Below are positions 34,648 to 44,163 of a stretch of DNA of 64,000 nt, one piece after another. Where the stretch lies: positions 868,001-932,000 of the forward strand of contig NZ_WQKZ01000001.1 of the NCBI RefSeq assembly GCF_009755225.1. The letters run 5' to 3'. A model generated the notes under the pieces. It was not told the origin of the DNA. It saw only the letters and a list, made by a program, of their open reading frames with translations, and did not search any database. A program made the position numbers and the translations under genes. Position 1 is the first letter of the stretch. Each line of letters starts with the position of its first letter. This DNA is from Hymenobacter ginkgonis. GTDB lineage: Bacteria > Bacteroidota > Bacteroidia > Cytophagales > Hymenobacteraceae.

Positions 34648-35670
34648 TTACACCTCAAAGGAGGCATCGACGTGCAGCCGGATTTCCTCCCGAATCTGCT
34701 CAGCCGACAGCCACTGGTCGTTATTAGCCGAGTCGTAGTGGAAATCGGTGGCTACGCGCCGCCCCTTAAAGTGCCGAATAAAATCCTCCTCGCGCCAGCC
34801 CGGCGAAGTGGTGGGCAAGATGACGTAGTAACGGTCGAGCTCCACGGTGCTCAGCGCGTCGGTTTGGGTTATCATTTCCTCGTGCAGCTTCTCGCCCGGC
34901 CGGATGCCCACGATGTGCTGCTCGCAATTGGGCCCAATGGCGCGGGCTACTTCCGTAATTTTGTAAGACGGGATTTTGGGCACGAAAATCTCGCCGCCCC
35001 ACGAGTGTTCTAGTGCGTAGAGCACCAAGTCTACCCCCTCTTCGAGCGAGATGTTGAAGCGCGTCATATCGGGGTGCGTGATGGGCAGCACGCCCGTGTG
35101 CCGCTGCTGCATGAAGAACGGCACTACCGAGCCGCGCGAGCCGATTACGTTGCCGTAGCGTACTACCGAGAGGCGCAAGTCTCTGCTACCCTTCATGTTA
35201 TTAGCGGCCACAAAAAGCTTGTCTGAGCACAGCTTGGTGGCCCCGTAGAGGTTGATAGGCGCGGCCGCCTTGTCAGTGCTCAGCGCCACTACATCCTTCA
35301 CGCCGCAGTCGAGGGCGGCGTTCACCACGTTTTCGGCTCCGAAGATGTTGGTTTTGATGCACTCCATCGGGTTGTACTCGGCAGCGGGCACTTGCTTGAG
35401 GGCCGCGGCGTGCACAATAATATCCACGCCCTCGCAGGCGCGGTGCAGGCGCTCGGCGTCGCGCACATCGCCGATGAAAAACCGAATGGCCGGGTACTGG
35501 CTGTGCGGAAATTCCTGGCTCATCTCGTACTGCTTCAGCTCGTCGCGCGAAAACACAATCAGCCGCCGCACCTCGGGGTACAGCTTAAAAATGGTGCGCA
35601 CAAACTGTTTGCCAAACGAGCCGGTGCCGCCGGTAATGAGCAAAGACTTGCCGTTGAGGTCGAGAGCCAT
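34648..35670 (-). CDS. pseB: UDP-N-acetylglucosamine 4,6-dehydratase (inverting)
   Basis: First enzyme of the pseudaminic acid pathway, an extended SDR of 340 residues. KSLLITGGTGSFGKQFVRTI binds NADP, VDIIVHAAALKQVPAAEYNP and VALSTDKAAAPINLYGATK carry the active site with the Met/Lys replacement typical of PseB, and NVIGSRGSVVPFF closes the core. I start at MALDLNGKS (35670); eight further codons upstream are open but unusual. It heads the minus-strand run pseB-pseC-AKR-SDR-pseF. Confidence 0.9.
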   Translation of the reverse strand: MALDLNGKSLLITGGTGSFGKQFVRTIFKLYPEVRRLIVFSRDELKQYEMSQEFPHSQYPAIRFFIGDVRDAERLHRACEGVDIIVHAAALKQVPAAEYNPMECIKTNIFGAENVVNAALDCGVKDVVALSTDKAAAPINLYGATKLCSDKLFVAANNMKGSRDLRLSVVRYGNVIGSRGSVVPFFMQQRHTGVLPITHPDMTRFNISLEEGVDLVLYALEHSWGGEIFVPKIPSYKITEVARAIGPNCEQHIVGIRPGEKLHEEMITQTDALSTVELDRYYVILPTTSPGWREEDFIRHFKGRRVATDFHYDSANNDQWLSAEQIREEIRLHVDASFEV

Positions 35671-35737
35671 GAAACTACTTGAATTGAGAACCACAAAAAT
35701 ACGCCCCGCCGCGTTGGCGAGGAGTAGGGCCGCCGGC

Positions 35738-37072
35738 TTAGCCGGCCGGCTGGGCGCGGCTGGCCCGTACCAATTCGGCTAGGCGCGCCGCCTGGGCCTG
35801 CCGCGAGTAGCGCGCCACCGCCGGGTTGGCCGGCAGGTCGAGGCTGGGCTGCTGCTGCCATTGCTGCACTAGTTTTTCTAAGGTGCTGCGCATCAATGGA
35901 TAGTCATCGTAGGGTAGGGCCTGGCCCGTGTGGGTAGCGCGTAAAATATGGTCGGCATCCGAGTCGGCCGGGCCTACGCACAGCACGGGCTTGCGGGTAG
36001 CTAAGTACTCGAAAATCTTCCCCGGCAAAATCCCCTTGTTCAAAGCCACATCAGGAATCGCCATAAGCAATGCACTACTTTTCAAGAGATAAGCTACTGA
36101 TTCGTCATGCGGCACGAAGGGCAGAAACTCGGTAGCTTCAGCTAATCTGGCCGCTGCCACCTGCTCGCGAATGCCCGCATCGACCTGCCCCACAAAGCGC
36201 AGCCGCAGCGGCACAGTGGGGTAGGCGGCGGCGCAGTCGGCCACCGCCCGCAGTAAGTTCTCGATGCGGTAGCGCGCCGTGATGGTACCCGTGTGCGTGA
36301 TGCGCAGGCAGTCGGCCGGCGGCGCCGATTGTCCCTGGAAATCAGCCTCATCGTAGCCATTAGGCAGCACCACGATTTTACCCTTGGCTAAGTCCGGCAG
36401 CTTGCGCCGAAACAGGCGCTCCGTTTCGGGCGAAGTCACGAGTACGGCATCGGCGGCGCGCAATACCTGCTGCTCGTAGTGCGCATCGAGCCAGGCCGCG
36501 GCCGCCGTGCGGTGCAGGTCCTTGGTATAGTAAATATCCGTCCAAGGGTCGCGCAAGTCGGCCAGCCAAACCAGGCCGTGTTTCTTCTTGAGCGCTAAGC
36601 CAATAAGTTGGGTGGAGTGCGGGGGCGAGGAGGTAAGCACCGCGTCAAATTTTTCGCCCTGCGCCAGCAGCTTTTCTACCGCCGCCAGGGCGTAGGCATT
36701 CCAGCCCCGGCGTGGGTCTGGGATAAACAGGTTGCCCCGTACAAAGCGCATGACCTGCTGCGTAAAACCCGGCTTGCCCTCGTTAGCAAAGCCGCCGTGC
36801 GGCACGGCCCTACCCGTCAGTTTTTGGTACGAGCCAAACGGCTCCAGCGTGGCTGTGCGGATAACGCGCACCTCGGCCGGCACTTCGCGCAGCAGGCTTT
36901 CGTCGCGCACGGGGTAGGTCGCCTGGTCGGGGTCAACAGTGAGAACGGTTGTTTCCACACCCAAGCCCGGCAAATACTTTACCCATTTCAGGCAGCGCTG
37001 CACGCCAGCCCCACCCGAAGGCGGCCAATAGTAGGTGATGACGAGCAGGCGAAGGGGGGTAGGACGGGGCAC
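35738..37072 (-). CDS. Family 4-like glycosyltransferase
   Basis: A 444-residue GT-B transferase. The N-terminal Rossmann half begins LLVITYYWPPSGGAGVQRCLKW, typical of GT4-like enzymes of surface-glycan clusters. Then come AVLTSSPPHSTQLIG and LADLRDPWTDIYY, the nucleotide-sugar half with VTSPETERLFRRK and VVLPNGYDEADF, and a late EYLATRKPVLCVGP in place of the usual E-x7-E region. It starts the glycan cluster on its right side and is divergent from ffh. Donor and acceptor are unknown. Confidence 0.87.
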   Translation of the reverse strand: MPRPTPLRLLVITYYWPPSGGAGVQRCLKWVKYLPGLGVETTVLTVDPDQATYPVRDESLLREVPAEVRVIRTATLEPFGSYQKLTGRAVPHGGFANEGKPGFTQQVMRFVRGNLFIPDPRRGWNAYALAAVEKLLAQGEKFDAVLTSSPPHSTQLIGLALKKKHGLVWLADLRDPWTDIYYTKDLHRTAAAAWLDAHYEQQVLRAADAVLVTSPETERLFRRKLPDLAKGKIVVLPNGYDEADFQGQSAPPADCLRITHTGTITARYRIENLLRAVADCAAAYPTVPLRLRFVGQVDAGIREQVAAARLAEATEFLPFVPHDESVAYLLKSSALLMAIPDVALNKGILPGKIFEYLATRKPVLCVGPADSDADHILRATHTGQALPYDDYPLMRSTLEKLVQQWQQQPSLDLPANPAVARYSRQAQAARLAELVRASRAQPAG

Positions 37073-37094
37073 GACGAAAAAAGAATTGCGCCAG

Positions 37095-37136
37095 CAAAGC
37101 TACGGGTACGGCACAACCGCCCCGGTTGTAACTTTG
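37095..37136. promoter_or_regulatory. Divergent candidate -7 elements for the GT4 gene and ffh
   Basis: TAACTTTG at 37129-37136 faces ffh, and TAGCTTTG (37095-37102, minus strand) faces the glycosyltransferase gene. Both fit TAnnTTTG. Neither has a good -33 element at the expected distance, so these are suggestions only. Confidence 0.35.
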
Positions 37137-37228
37137 GGAAATTCAAAGGGGGCGGTTGGTGTTTACCAAGAAACCCCCTGGCCGCCGGCATTCGCGGCCG
37201 CCACCCAATCTGCAACATCTGCGATTTT

Positions 37229-38596
37229 ATGTTTGATAACCTCTCCACTAAGCTCGACCGGGCCATCAAGACCCTCAAGGGCCAGGGCAGCATCTCCGAA
37301 ATCAACGTCGCGGCTACCATCAAGGAAATCCGCCGGGCGCTGGTCGATGCCGACGTTAACTATAAGGTTGCCAAAGAAGTAACCGATAAGATTAAGGACG
37401 AGGCCATGGGCCGCGACGTGCTCACGGCCGTGTCGCCGGGCCAGCTCATGGTCAAAATCGTCTACGATGAGCTCACCCTGCTCATGGGCGGCGAAAAGCA
37501 GGACATCGTCATCAAAGGCGACCCGGCTGTGGTGCTGCTCTCGGGCCTGCAAGGCTCGGGCAAAACGACCTTCGCCGGCAAGCTCGCCAGCTTTATCAAG
37601 AAGCAGAACCGCAATGTGTTGCTGGTGGCTTGCGACGTGTACCGCCCGGCCGCTATCGAGCAACTTAAGGTGCTCGGCGAGCAAATTGGCGTAGAAGTGT
37701 ACTCGGAGCTGGAGAATAAAAATCCGGTCGAGATTTCACAAAACGCCATTGCCTACGCCAAGAAAAACAACAAGAAAGTAGTCATCATCGACACCGCCGG
37801 CCGCCTAGCCGTGGATGAGCAAATGATGCGCGAAATCGAAGCGGTGAAGCGCGCCATCAACCCCAGCGAAACGCTGTTTGTGGTGGACTCGATGACCGGC
37901 CAGGACGCCGTAAATACGGCCAAAACCTTCAACGACCGCCTCAATTTTGATGGAGTAGTCCTCACCAAACTTGACGGCGACAGCCGCGGCGGCGCGGCGC
38001 TCTCAATTCGGGCGGTGGTCGAAAAGCCCATCAAGTTCATCTCGACGGGCGAGAAAATGGAGGCGCTTGACCTCTTCTATCCCGACCGCATGGCCCAGCG
38101 CATTTTGGGCATGGGCGACGTGATTTCGCTGGTAGAGCGTGCTCAGCAGCAGTTCGACGAGGATGAAGCCAAGCGCATCAACGCCAAGATTCGCAAAAAC
38201 CAGTTTGACTTCAACGACTTCCTCGGCCAGCTCGAGCAAATCAAGAAGATGGGCAACCTGAAGGACTTGGTGGGCATGATTCCGGGCGCGTCGAAGATGA
38301 TGAAGGACGTCGAAATCGACGACGACGCCTTCAAGCCCGTGGAAAGCATTATCAAAAGCATGACCAAGCAGGAGCGCGCCCAGCCCGACCTCATCAACGG
38401 CTCGCGCCGCCGCCGCCTCGCGGCTGGGTCGGGCACCGACATTCAGCAGGTAAATGCCCTCATGAAGCAGTTTGAGGACATGCGCAAAATGATGCGCACC
38501 ATGAACAAGATGAGCCAGACCAAAGGCGGCATGGCCCAAATGGCCAAAATGATGGGCGGCATGAAAGGCGGTATGCCCGGCATGGGCCGCCGCTAG
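37229..38596 (+). CDS. ffh: Signal recognition particle protein Ffh
   Basis: GTPase that binds signal sequences of nascent membrane proteins together with the 4.5S RNA. From the N-terminus it has the N domain (MFDNLSTKLDRAIKTLKGQG), the G domain with GLQGSGKTT (P-loop), DVYRPAAIEQL, DTAGRL, TKLDGD, and a methionine-rich M domain (MKQFEDMRKMMRTMNKMSQ and a Met/Gly-rich tail MGGMKGGMPGMGRR). I start at 37229, the exact family start, giving 455 residues. The frame is open for a further 620 bases upstream, but that part is only the antisense of the glycosyltransferase gene. A strong terminator follows. Confidence 0.96.
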   Translation: MFDNLSTKLDRAIKTLKGQGSISEINVAATIKEIRRALVDADVNYKVAKEVTDKIKDEAMGRDVLTAVSPGQLMVKIVYDELTLLMGGEKQDIVIKGDPAVVLLSGLQGSGKTTFAGKLASFIKKQNRNVLLVACDVYRPAAIEQLKVLGEQIGVEVYSELENKNPVEISQNAIAYAKKNNKKVVIIDTAGRLAVDEQMMREIEAVKRAINPSETLFVVDSMTGQDAVNTAKTFNDRLNFDGVVLTKLDGDSRGGAALSIRAVVEKPIKFISTGEKMEALDLFYPDRMAQRILGMGDVISLVERAQQQFDEDEAKRINAKIRKNQFDFNDFLGQLEQIKKMGNLKDLVGMIPGASKMMKDVEIDDDAFKPVESIIKSMTKQERAQPDLINGSRRRRLAAGSGTDIQQVNALMKQFEDMRKMMRTMNKMSQTKGGMAQMAKMMGGMKGGMPGMGRR

Positions 38597-38617
38597 CCGC
38601 CCTACCCCCCTAATAAC

Positions 38618-38650
38618 AAAAAAGCCCGGCTGTATCAGCTGGGCTTTTTT
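38618..38650. terminator. Two-way terminator after ffh
   Basis: AAAAAAGCCC and GGGCTTTTTT form ten pairs, extended by GGCT/AGCT with one G-U pair, around GTATC. It ends one base before the stop of the convergent lipoprotein gene, so it serves both. Confidence 0.85.
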
Positions 38651-38651
38651 G

Positions 38652-39002
38652 TTACTTAGTAATGGCGATTCGGGGAATGTCTTTTTCGCGCAAATCAATA
38701 TCCACTGGTAGGGGCTGCTTTGTGAATTCATCAAAGCAAACCGTGCGCTGGCCTTTGAACTTCATTTGCGGGTCATTGATAATGATGACGTGCGGAAACG
38801 TACCGTACTCCTTATCATCCCGCATTAGGGTTTGCTGGCTGCCGAGGCTGGGATCATTCACTACGTTGGCGTACACCAATTGGCCTTGGGGCGCTTGTTT
38901 GAAATAAAGCACTTTGCTCTCAATGTGCCCATTACAAGGCGCCGAGCAGCTGCCGAGCAACCCGAGGCTTACGCCAGCTAGCACTACCAAAATATATTTC
39001 AT
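38652..39002 (-). CDS. Small hypothetical lipoprotein
   Basis: A 116-residue protein of unknown family. The lipoprotein signal LVVLAGVSLGLLGSCSAPC has a lipobox ending LGSC. The mature part is mostly beta-like with VYANVVNDPSLGSQQTLM, HVIIINDPQMKFKGQRTVCFD. I start at MKYILVVL (39002), the natural start of the signal; three more codons are open upstream. It lies 29 bases from accC on the same strand and may be read from the accBC operon. Confidence 0.6.
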   Translation of the reverse strand: MKYILVVLAGVSLGLLGSCSAPCNGHIESKVLYFKQAPQGQLVYANVVNDPSLGSQQTLMRDDKEYGTFPHVIIINDPQMKFKGQRTVCFDEFTKQPLPVDIDLREKDIPRIAITK

Positions 39003-39031
39003 ACGCACCAAAAAAGGGTGGTTGCCGCAGC

Positions 39032-40375
39032 TTACACGGCCGAAAAGTCGAACGACTCCAGGAATTTAGTCGTGAAATTGCCAGCCTGAAAATCCTCGCT
39101 GTCCATGAGCGCCAAGTGGAAGGGAATAGTCGTTTTCACGCCCTCTACCACAAATTCGCTAAGTGCGCGTTTCATTTTCACGATGCACTCCTCGCGGGTT
39201 TGGGCCACGGTGATGAGTTTGGCAATCATCGAGTCGTAGTTGGGCGGAATCTGGTAGCCAGCATATACGTGGGTATCCACGCGCACGCCGTGGCCGCCCG
39301 GAATGTGCAACGTGGTAATGCGGCCCGGCGCGGGCCGGAAGCCGTTGCGCGGGTCTTCCGCATTGATGCGGCACTCCATGGCGTGCATCTTAGGGAAGTA
39401 GTTTTTACCCGAAATCGGGATGCCCGCCGCTACCTTAATTTGCTCCTTAATGAGGTCATAGTTAATGATTTCCTCGGTTACCGGGTGCTCCACCTGGATG
39501 CGGGTATTCATTTCCATGAAATAGAAATCGCGGTTGGCATCCACCAGAAACTCGATAGTTCCTACCCCCTCGTAGCCGATAGCCGACGCGCCGGCGATGG
39601 CGGCAGCGCCCATGCGCTCGCGCAAGTCGTCGGTCATAAACGGCGAGGGCGCTTCTTCCACCAGCTTTTGGTGGCGGCGCTGGATGGAGCAGTCGCGCTC
39701 CGAGAGGTGGCACACGTGGCCAAACTGGTCGCCCACAATCTGCACCTCGATGTGGCGCGGCTCGACCACAAACTTTTCCAGGTACATGCCGTCGTTGCCG
39801 AAAGCCGCCTTAGACTCTGTGCGTGCATCGTCCCAGGCCTTCTGGAAATCATCGTCGTTGTTGATGATGCGCATGCCGCGCCCGCCGCCGCCCGCCGTGG
39901 CCTTGAGGATGACGGGGTATTTGATTTCGTTGGCAATTTTCTTGCCCTGCTCCACCGACTCTAGCAAGCCTACCGAACCCGGCACCACCGGCACACCGGC
40001 CTTAATCATGGTTGCTTTGGCAGTCGCCTTGTCGCCCATCTGGTTTATCATCTCGGGCGTGGCGCCGATAAACTTGATGCCGTTTTCCTGGCAAATACGC
40101 GAGAACTCCGCGTTTTCGCTCAAAAAACCGTAGCCGGGATGAATAGCATCGGCATTGGTAATCTCGGCCGCCGCAATGAGGGTAGGGATATTGAGGTAGC
40201 TCTGGCTGCTGGCGGGAGGCCCGATGCACACGGCTTCGTCGGCGAAACGCACGTGCAGGCTTTCCTTGTCGGCGGTCGAGTATACGGCTACCGTTTTGAT
40301 GCCCATTTCGCGGCAAGTACGAATAACGCGCAGGGCAATTTCGCCCCGGTTGGCAATCAGAATTTTATTGAACAC
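39032..40375 (-). CDS. accC: Acetyl-CoA carboxylase, biotin carboxylase subunit
   Basis: Carboxylates biotin on the carrier protein AccB with ATP and bicarbonate, first step of fatty acid synthesis. The N-terminus [24 protein letters not shown] is diagnostic. The ATP-grasp part shows [49 protein letters not shown], and [15 protein letters not shown] with the catalytic Glu and Arg. Length 447 is normal. It is the last core gene of the yceD-rpmF-plsX-fabH-efp-accB-accC run and is separated from accB by an AT-rich hairpin. Confidence 0.96.
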   Translation of the reverse strand: MFNKILIANRGEIALRVIRTCREMGIKTVAVYSTADKESLHVRFADEAVCIGPPASSQSYLNIPTLIAAAEITNADAIHPGYGFLSENAEFSRICQENGIKFIGATPEMINQMGDKATAKATMIKAGVPVVPGSVGLLESVEQGKKIANEIKYPVILKATAGGGGRGMRIINNDDDFQKAWDDARTESKAAFGNDGMYLEKFVVEPRHIEVQIVGDQFGHVCHLSERDCSIQRRHQKLVEEAPSPFMTDDLRERMGAAAIAGASAIGYEGVGTIEFLVDANRDFYFMEMNTRIQVEHPVTEEIINYDLIKEQIKVAAGIPISGKNYFPKMHAMECRINAEDPRNGFRPAPGRITTLHIPGGHGVRVDTHVYAGYQIPPNYDSMIAKLITVAQTREECIVKMKRALSEFVVEGVKTTIPFHLALMDSEDFQAGNFTTKFLESFDFSAV

Positions 40376-40407
40376 AGGTTCTCGGAATTATGAGGTATGA
40401 GTTAAAA

Positions 40408-40466
40408 ATTATGAGTTATGAAGCATGAATTGTCACGTGGTCAACTCATATTTCATAACTCATAAT
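40408..40466. repeat. AT-rich inverted repeat between accB and accC
   Basis: Perfect 15-bp arms ATTATGAGTTATGAA (40408-40422) and its complement (40452-40466), with further partial pairing inside (ATGAATTG against CAACTCAT). It stands out in this GC-rich window and uses the same ATTATGA word as the island before efp. Confidence 0.75.
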
Positions 40467-40483
40467 CCATAATGCCAAAGAGA

Positions 40484-41014
40484 CTACTCAATCAGAAATA
40501 ACGGCTGGTCGTACTCGACGGGAGTAGCGTTTTCTACCAGCACTTTCACAATGCGCCCGCTCTGCTCAGCTTCAATCTCGTTGAAGAGCTTCATGGCCTC
40601 GATGATACAGATAACCTGGCCTTTTTCCACCGTGTCGCCGACTTGCACAAACACGGGCGCGTCGGGGCCGCTGCTGCGGTAGAACGTGCCAATCATCGGC
40701 GACTTGAGGGGGGTGTAGTTGGCACTGGCGGCGGCAGCTTCGCCCGCCGGGGCCAGGGGCGCAATGGGGGGTAGGGCTGGTGTAGCGGGTGCGGCGGCCG
40801 CAACTGGCTGGGGCGCTGCCGCGGCCGGGGCCGCCCCCATGCTCACAATTTGCTTGGTGTTGGGCTCGCGCTGCACCGAGATTTTGAACTCCTCGGTTTC
40901 GATATTGACTTTGTTGAGTCCCGACTTGGCGATGAAGTCGAGCAGCTCCTGGAGTTCTTTGGCTTTCATGGCAGCGTCTTTTTTAGGCGGATTTTTAGGG
41001 GATTCTTTCGACAT
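40484..41014 (-). CDS. accB: Acetyl-CoA carboxylase, biotin carboxyl carrier protein
   Basis: Carries biotin between the carboxylase and transferase sites. An N-terminal helix ([24 protein letters not shown]) is followed by an Ala/Pro-rich linker (about 62-98) and the biotinyl domain, whose Lys lies in [15 protein letters not shown] start at MSKESPKN (41014, 176 residues); an internal ATG at 40969 (MKAKEL) is also usual for the family, and the frame opens further upstream without support. It lies between efp and accC in the same direction. Confidence 0.94.
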   Translation of the reverse strand: MSKESPKNPPKKDAAMKAKELQELLDFIAKSGLNKVNIETEEFKISVQREPNTKQIVSMGAAPAAAAPQPVAAAAPATPALPPIAPLAPAGEAAAASANYTPLKSPMIGTFYRSSGPDAPVFVQVGDTVEKGQVICIIEAMKLFNEIEAEQSGRIVKVLVENATPVEYDQPLFLIE

Positions 41015-41097
41015 CGGAGAAATAGTAGTAGGGACTCGGCGAGTCCGGGGGTAGGTAAACCGGGCAACGCGCGGACTCGCAAAGCCCACGATACTAC

Positions 41098-41661
41098 TTA
41101 CTTAACGCGCTCTACGTAGGAGTAGTCGCTAGTTTTGATGCGAATTTTGGTGTCTGTATCAATAAACAACGGCACCTGAATGCGGGCTCCGGTTTCGACG
41201 GTCGCAGGCTTCAGGGTGTTGGTAGCGGTGTCGCCGCGCAGGCCGGGCTCGGTATAGGTCACCACGAGGTCGACGGTGGTGGGTAGTTCGGCGGTGAGGG
41301 GCTGCTCGGTTTCGGCGTGCATAAGGATGGTTACCTGCTGGCCTTCCTTCATGAGGTCGGCGAAGGGCACCATTGCTTCGGGCAGGACAATCTGCTCGAA
41401 GGTGTCATTATCCATGAACGTGTAGCCGTAGTCGTCTTTGAACAGGTACTGGTGCGGGCGCTGCTCTACGCGGGCCGTTTCAATTTTTACCCCAGCATTA
41501 AAGGTGTTGTCCAACACCTTGCCCGTCTTGATATTACGCATCTTGGTGCGCACAAAAGCGGGGCCCTTACCGGGCTTTACGTGCTGAAATTCGGTGATAA
41601 CGTGCAGGTCGTTGTTGTACATCAGCACAAGACCGTTGCGGAAGTCGGCGGTGGTTGCCAT
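41098..41661 (-). CDS. efp: Translation elongation factor P
   Basis: Relieves ribosome stalling at proline runs. The 187-residue product has the KOW-like domain 1 with the tip loop [17 protein letters not shown], whose Lys is the modified residue in the Lys-type proteins. Two OB domains follow, ending [27 protein letters not shown]. The start codon at 41661 lies just after an AT-rich island. It is a member of the conserved operon around plsX and accBC. Confidence 0.95.
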   Translation of the reverse strand: MATTADFRNGLVLMYNNDLHVITEFQHVKPGKGPAFVRTKMRNIKTGKVLDNTFNAGVKIETARVEQRPHQYLFKDDYGYTFMDNDTFEQIVLPEAMVPFADLMKEGQQVTILMHAETEQPLTAELPTTVDLVVTYTEPGLRGDTATNTLKPATVETGARIQVPLFIDTDTKIRIKTSDYSYVERVK

Positions 41662-41670
41662 TTCTTTTTT

Positions 41671-41700
41671 AATTAGGAATTATGAGTGAGGAATTATGAA
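41671..41700. repeat. AT-rich direct repeat before efp
   Basis: GGAATTATGA occurs twice, 14 bases apart (41676-41685 and 41690-41699), preceded by AATTA. A related GAATTAGGAAT stretch stands before rpmF (near 44130-44150) and one at the flippase-deacetylase junction (near 21760-21778). Confidence 0.6.
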
Positions 41701-41761
41701 TGGAGTGGCTGCACGGGGAGTTGCCAGCGTGGCGATTCATGCAGTTCCGTTCATACTTACC

Positions 41762-42754
41762 CTAAGCGTTGTACGCCCATTTTACGTGGATGGCGCCCCA
41801 AGTGAAGCCGCCGCCGAAAGCCGCGAATATCAGGTTGTCGCCTTTGTGCAGCTGCTTTTCGTAGTCCCAGAGGCAGAGCGGAATGGTGCCGTTGGTGGTG
41901 TTGCCGTAGCGCTGGATGTTGAGCATCACTTTTTCGGGCCCTACCCCCATGCGGTGGGCCGTCGCGTCGATGATGCGCTTGTTGGCTTGGTGAGGTACCA
42001 GCCAGGCAATGTCGTCGTGGGCAAGCCCTTGGCGGGCCATTACCTGGGCGGCTACGTCAGCCATGCTCTTCACGGCAAACTTAAATACCGTGGCGCCCTC
42101 CTGGTAAATGTAGTGCTCTTTGTTGGCCACGGTCTCGGCCGTAGGCGGGCGTCGGCTACCCCCCGCTTTTTGGTTGAGGTACTGCTCGCCGCTGCCATCG
42201 GTGCACAGCACTTGGTCGAGAATGCCGTAGCCTTCGGTGCTGGGTTCCAGCATCACGGCCCCCGAGCCGTCGCCAAACAGGATGCAGTTGGCGCGGTCAG
42301 AATAATCAACGATAGCCGACATTTTATCGGCCCCGACTACTACTACTTTCTTATAGGTTCCGCTTTGAATAAACTGAGCCCCCGTGATTAAGGCATACAA
42401 AAAGCCCGAACACGCGGCGTTCATGTCGTAGCTGAACGCATTTTTGATGCCTACACCGTTAGAAATGATGTTGGCTGTGGCCGGAAACAGCATATCGGGC
42501 GTCACGGTGGCGCAAATAAGCAAGTCTACCTCCTCGGGCCGGGTGTTGGTTTTTTCCAGCAACTGCTGCACCGCCTTGATGCCCATCACGGAACTACCCT
42601 GGTCTTTGCCCTTCAGAATACGGCGCTCCTTAATGCCGGTGCGCGAGGTAATCCATTCGTCGGTAGTATCGACCAGTTGCTCCAGCTCCTGGTTAGTGAG
42701 CACGTAGTCGGGCACGTAGCCTCCGACTCCGGTGATGGCGGCGGTAATCTTCAT
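41762..42754 (-). CDS. fabH: 3-oxoacyl-[acyl-carrier-protein] synthase III
   Basis: Starts fatty acid chains from acyl-CoA and malonyl-ACP. The triad is visible: Cys in [11 protein letters not shown], His in [12 protein letters not shown], Asn in [11 protein letters not shown]. The N-terminal [11 protein letters not shown] and the C-terminal [13 protein letters not shown] fit the family. I start at MKITAAITG (42754, 330 residues); thirteen codons further upstream are open but run into the hairpin after plsX. It lies 56 bases after plsX. Confidence 0.95.
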   Translation of the reverse strand: MKITAAITGVGGYVPDYVLTNQELEQLVDTTDEWITSRTGIKERRILKGKDQGSSVMGIKAVQQLLEKTNTRPEEVDLLICATVTPDMLFPATANIISNGVGIKNAFSYDMNAACSGFLYALITGAQFIQSGTYKKVVVVGADKMSAIVDYSDRANCILFGDGSGAVMLEPSTEGYGILDQVLCTDGSGEQYLNQKAGGSRRPPTAETVANKEHYIYQEGATVFKFAVKSMADVAAQVMARQGLAHDDIAWLVPHQANKRIIDATAHRMGVGPEKVMLNIQRYGNTTNGTIPLCLWDYEKQLHKGDNLIFAAFGGGFTWGAIHVKWAYNA

Positions 42755-42780
42755 GAGCGCAATGGGCGGCCCGAACGCAA

Positions 42781-42805
42781 AGAGTCTGGCCACCGGCCAG
42801 ACTCT
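42781..42805. other. Hairpin between plsX and fabH
   Basis: Perfect 11-bp arms AGAGTCTGGCC and GGCCAGACTCT around the loop ACC. There is no T-run toward fabH, so it is unlikely to be a full terminator. It may set the ratio of the two genes or protect the plsX end. Confidence 0.6.
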
Positions 42806-42810
42806 GAGAG

Positions 42811-43752
42811 CTAGGATTTGAAAGAGTCTTTGATGTGGTCTACGATGCCCGACTGCGCCATTTGGTAGCCTTGCATCAGCATATTACAGATAGCCAGCGG
42901 CGTGCTAACGCCGTGGCCGATAATGGCATTGTCGTTGATACCCAAAATGGGCGAACCGCCAATGGTTTGGTAGTTTACTTTCTCAAAAAAATCGTCGTTA
43001 AGGTTGCGCGTTACCATGATATCGTACATCGACTCAGCCATTTTGAGCATCACGTTGCCCACGTAACCGTCGCACACGATAACGTCGGCCTTGTCGTTAA
43101 ACAAATCGCGCCCCTCAATATTACCAATAAAATGCACGTGCGGGTTTACCTTAAATAGCTGGTGCGCGGCCTGCGTGATAACCGTGCCTTTGCCTTCTTC
43201 CTCACCTAAGCTCATGAGCCCCACTTTGGGGTGGGCAATACCCAGCACATACTGCGCGTAGAGCGAGCCGAGCTCGCCAAATTGCTCCAGCATTTCGGGC
43301 TTGCAGTCGGCATTGGCGCCCACATCTACCAGAATGCCGTAGCCACCGGCCAGCTTAGGCACAAAGTTGGCGATGGCCGGGCGCAATACGCCCGGCACCG
43401 CTTTCACCGTAAACATGGCGCCCACGAGCATCGCCCCCGTGTTGCCCGCCGAGCAAAACGCATCGACCTCGCCGCTGTGCAGCAAGCGGTAGCCCACGGC
43501 AATGCTGCTGTCTTGCTTTTGCTGAAACGCTTTGGTAGGGTGCTCGCCCATGTCGATAACCTGGGAGGCGTGCACCACCTCCAGTGCTGCCGCGCTGGGG
43601 CCGTGTTGTTGTAAAAGGGGCCGCACTTCGGCTTCGGAGCCAATAAGTACCACCTGGGCTTTGCCGGCTAGGCGCTGGGCAGCCAGCACGGCACCGGCCA
43701 CGGCAGCTTGGGGGGCGAAGTCGCCACCCATAGCGTCGAGGGCAATTTTCAT
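42811..43752 (-). CDS. plsX: Phosphate acyltransferase PlsX
   Basis: Makes acyl-phosphate from acyl-ACP for phospholipid synthesis. The N-terminus [14 protein letters not shown] is diagnostic, followed by [50 protein letters not shown] and [28 protein letters not shown]. The length of 313 is normal. It follows rpmF by 122 bases and precedes fabH, the order seen in most Bacteroidota. Confidence 0.95.
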   Translation of the reverse strand: MKIALDAMGGDFAPQAAVAGAVLAAQRLAGKAQVVLIGSEAEVRPLLQQHGPSAAALEVVHASQVIDMGEHPTKAFQQKQDSSIAVGYRLLHSGEVDAFCSAGNTGAMLVGAMFTVKAVPGVLRPAIANFVPKLAGGYGILVDVGANADCKPEMLEQFGELGSLYAQYVLGIAHPKVGLMSLGEEEGKGTVITQAAHQLFKVNPHVHFIGNIEGRDLFNDKADVIVCDGYVGNVMLKMAESMYDIMVTRNLNDDFFEKVNYQTIGGSPILGINDNAIIGHGVSTPLAICNMLMQGYQMAQSGIVDHIKDSFKS

Positions 43753-43874
43753 GAACGCGGGAATAGTAGAAGGTCAGCCATAGAGCGCAAAGGCGCGAAA
43801 CCAAACCGGGCCGAACTGCCAATCTCAAAAGAGCAGTCCGGCCCGATGGTACCGCGAAATAACAACGCTTTCGG

Positions 43875-44108
43875 CTATTCTTCGTCCGAGCCCGTGTCGC
43901 CAGCGGCGGCGGGAGCAGCTACCGAGGTGTAATTTTTGATAGCCAGCTGGCCATTGTGGTACAGGTCACCGTCTACCACGTAGGCTTTGTGGCGCAGGTG
44001 CAATTCACCCGTGTTCGGGCAGATAGTCACCGCCTTAGGGGTAAGTTTGTGGTGGCTACGGCGTTTGTCGCGGGTGGCGGAGGAGGTCCGGCGCTTAGGA
44101 TGGGCCAT
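43875..44108 (-). CDS. rpmF: 50S ribosomal protein L32
   Basis: A 77-residue ribosomal protein starting MAHPKRRTSSATRDKRRSHHKL, with VTICPNTGELHLRHKAY as the conserved middle. The C-terminus (APAAAGDTGSDEE) is an acidic tail longer than in many bacteria. Only one Cys of the zinc site seen in some L32 proteins is present. It lies between the yceD-like gene and plsX. Confidence 0.95.
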   Translation of the reverse strand: MAHPKRRTSSATRDKRRSHHKLTPKAVTICPNTGELHLRHKAYVVDGDLYHNGQLAIKNYTSVAAPAAAGDTGSDEE

Positions 44109-44163
44109 GTTCTTAAAAGAAAATTGGGTGTTGAATTAGGAATGTTGAATTAGAGCCAGGGTC

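Noticed and set aside
36608-37228. A 5' extension of the ffh frame by 207 codons
   Set aside because: It is the antisense of the GT4 gene and has no similarity to any N-terminal extension of Ffh; the family start MFDNLSTKL fits 37229.
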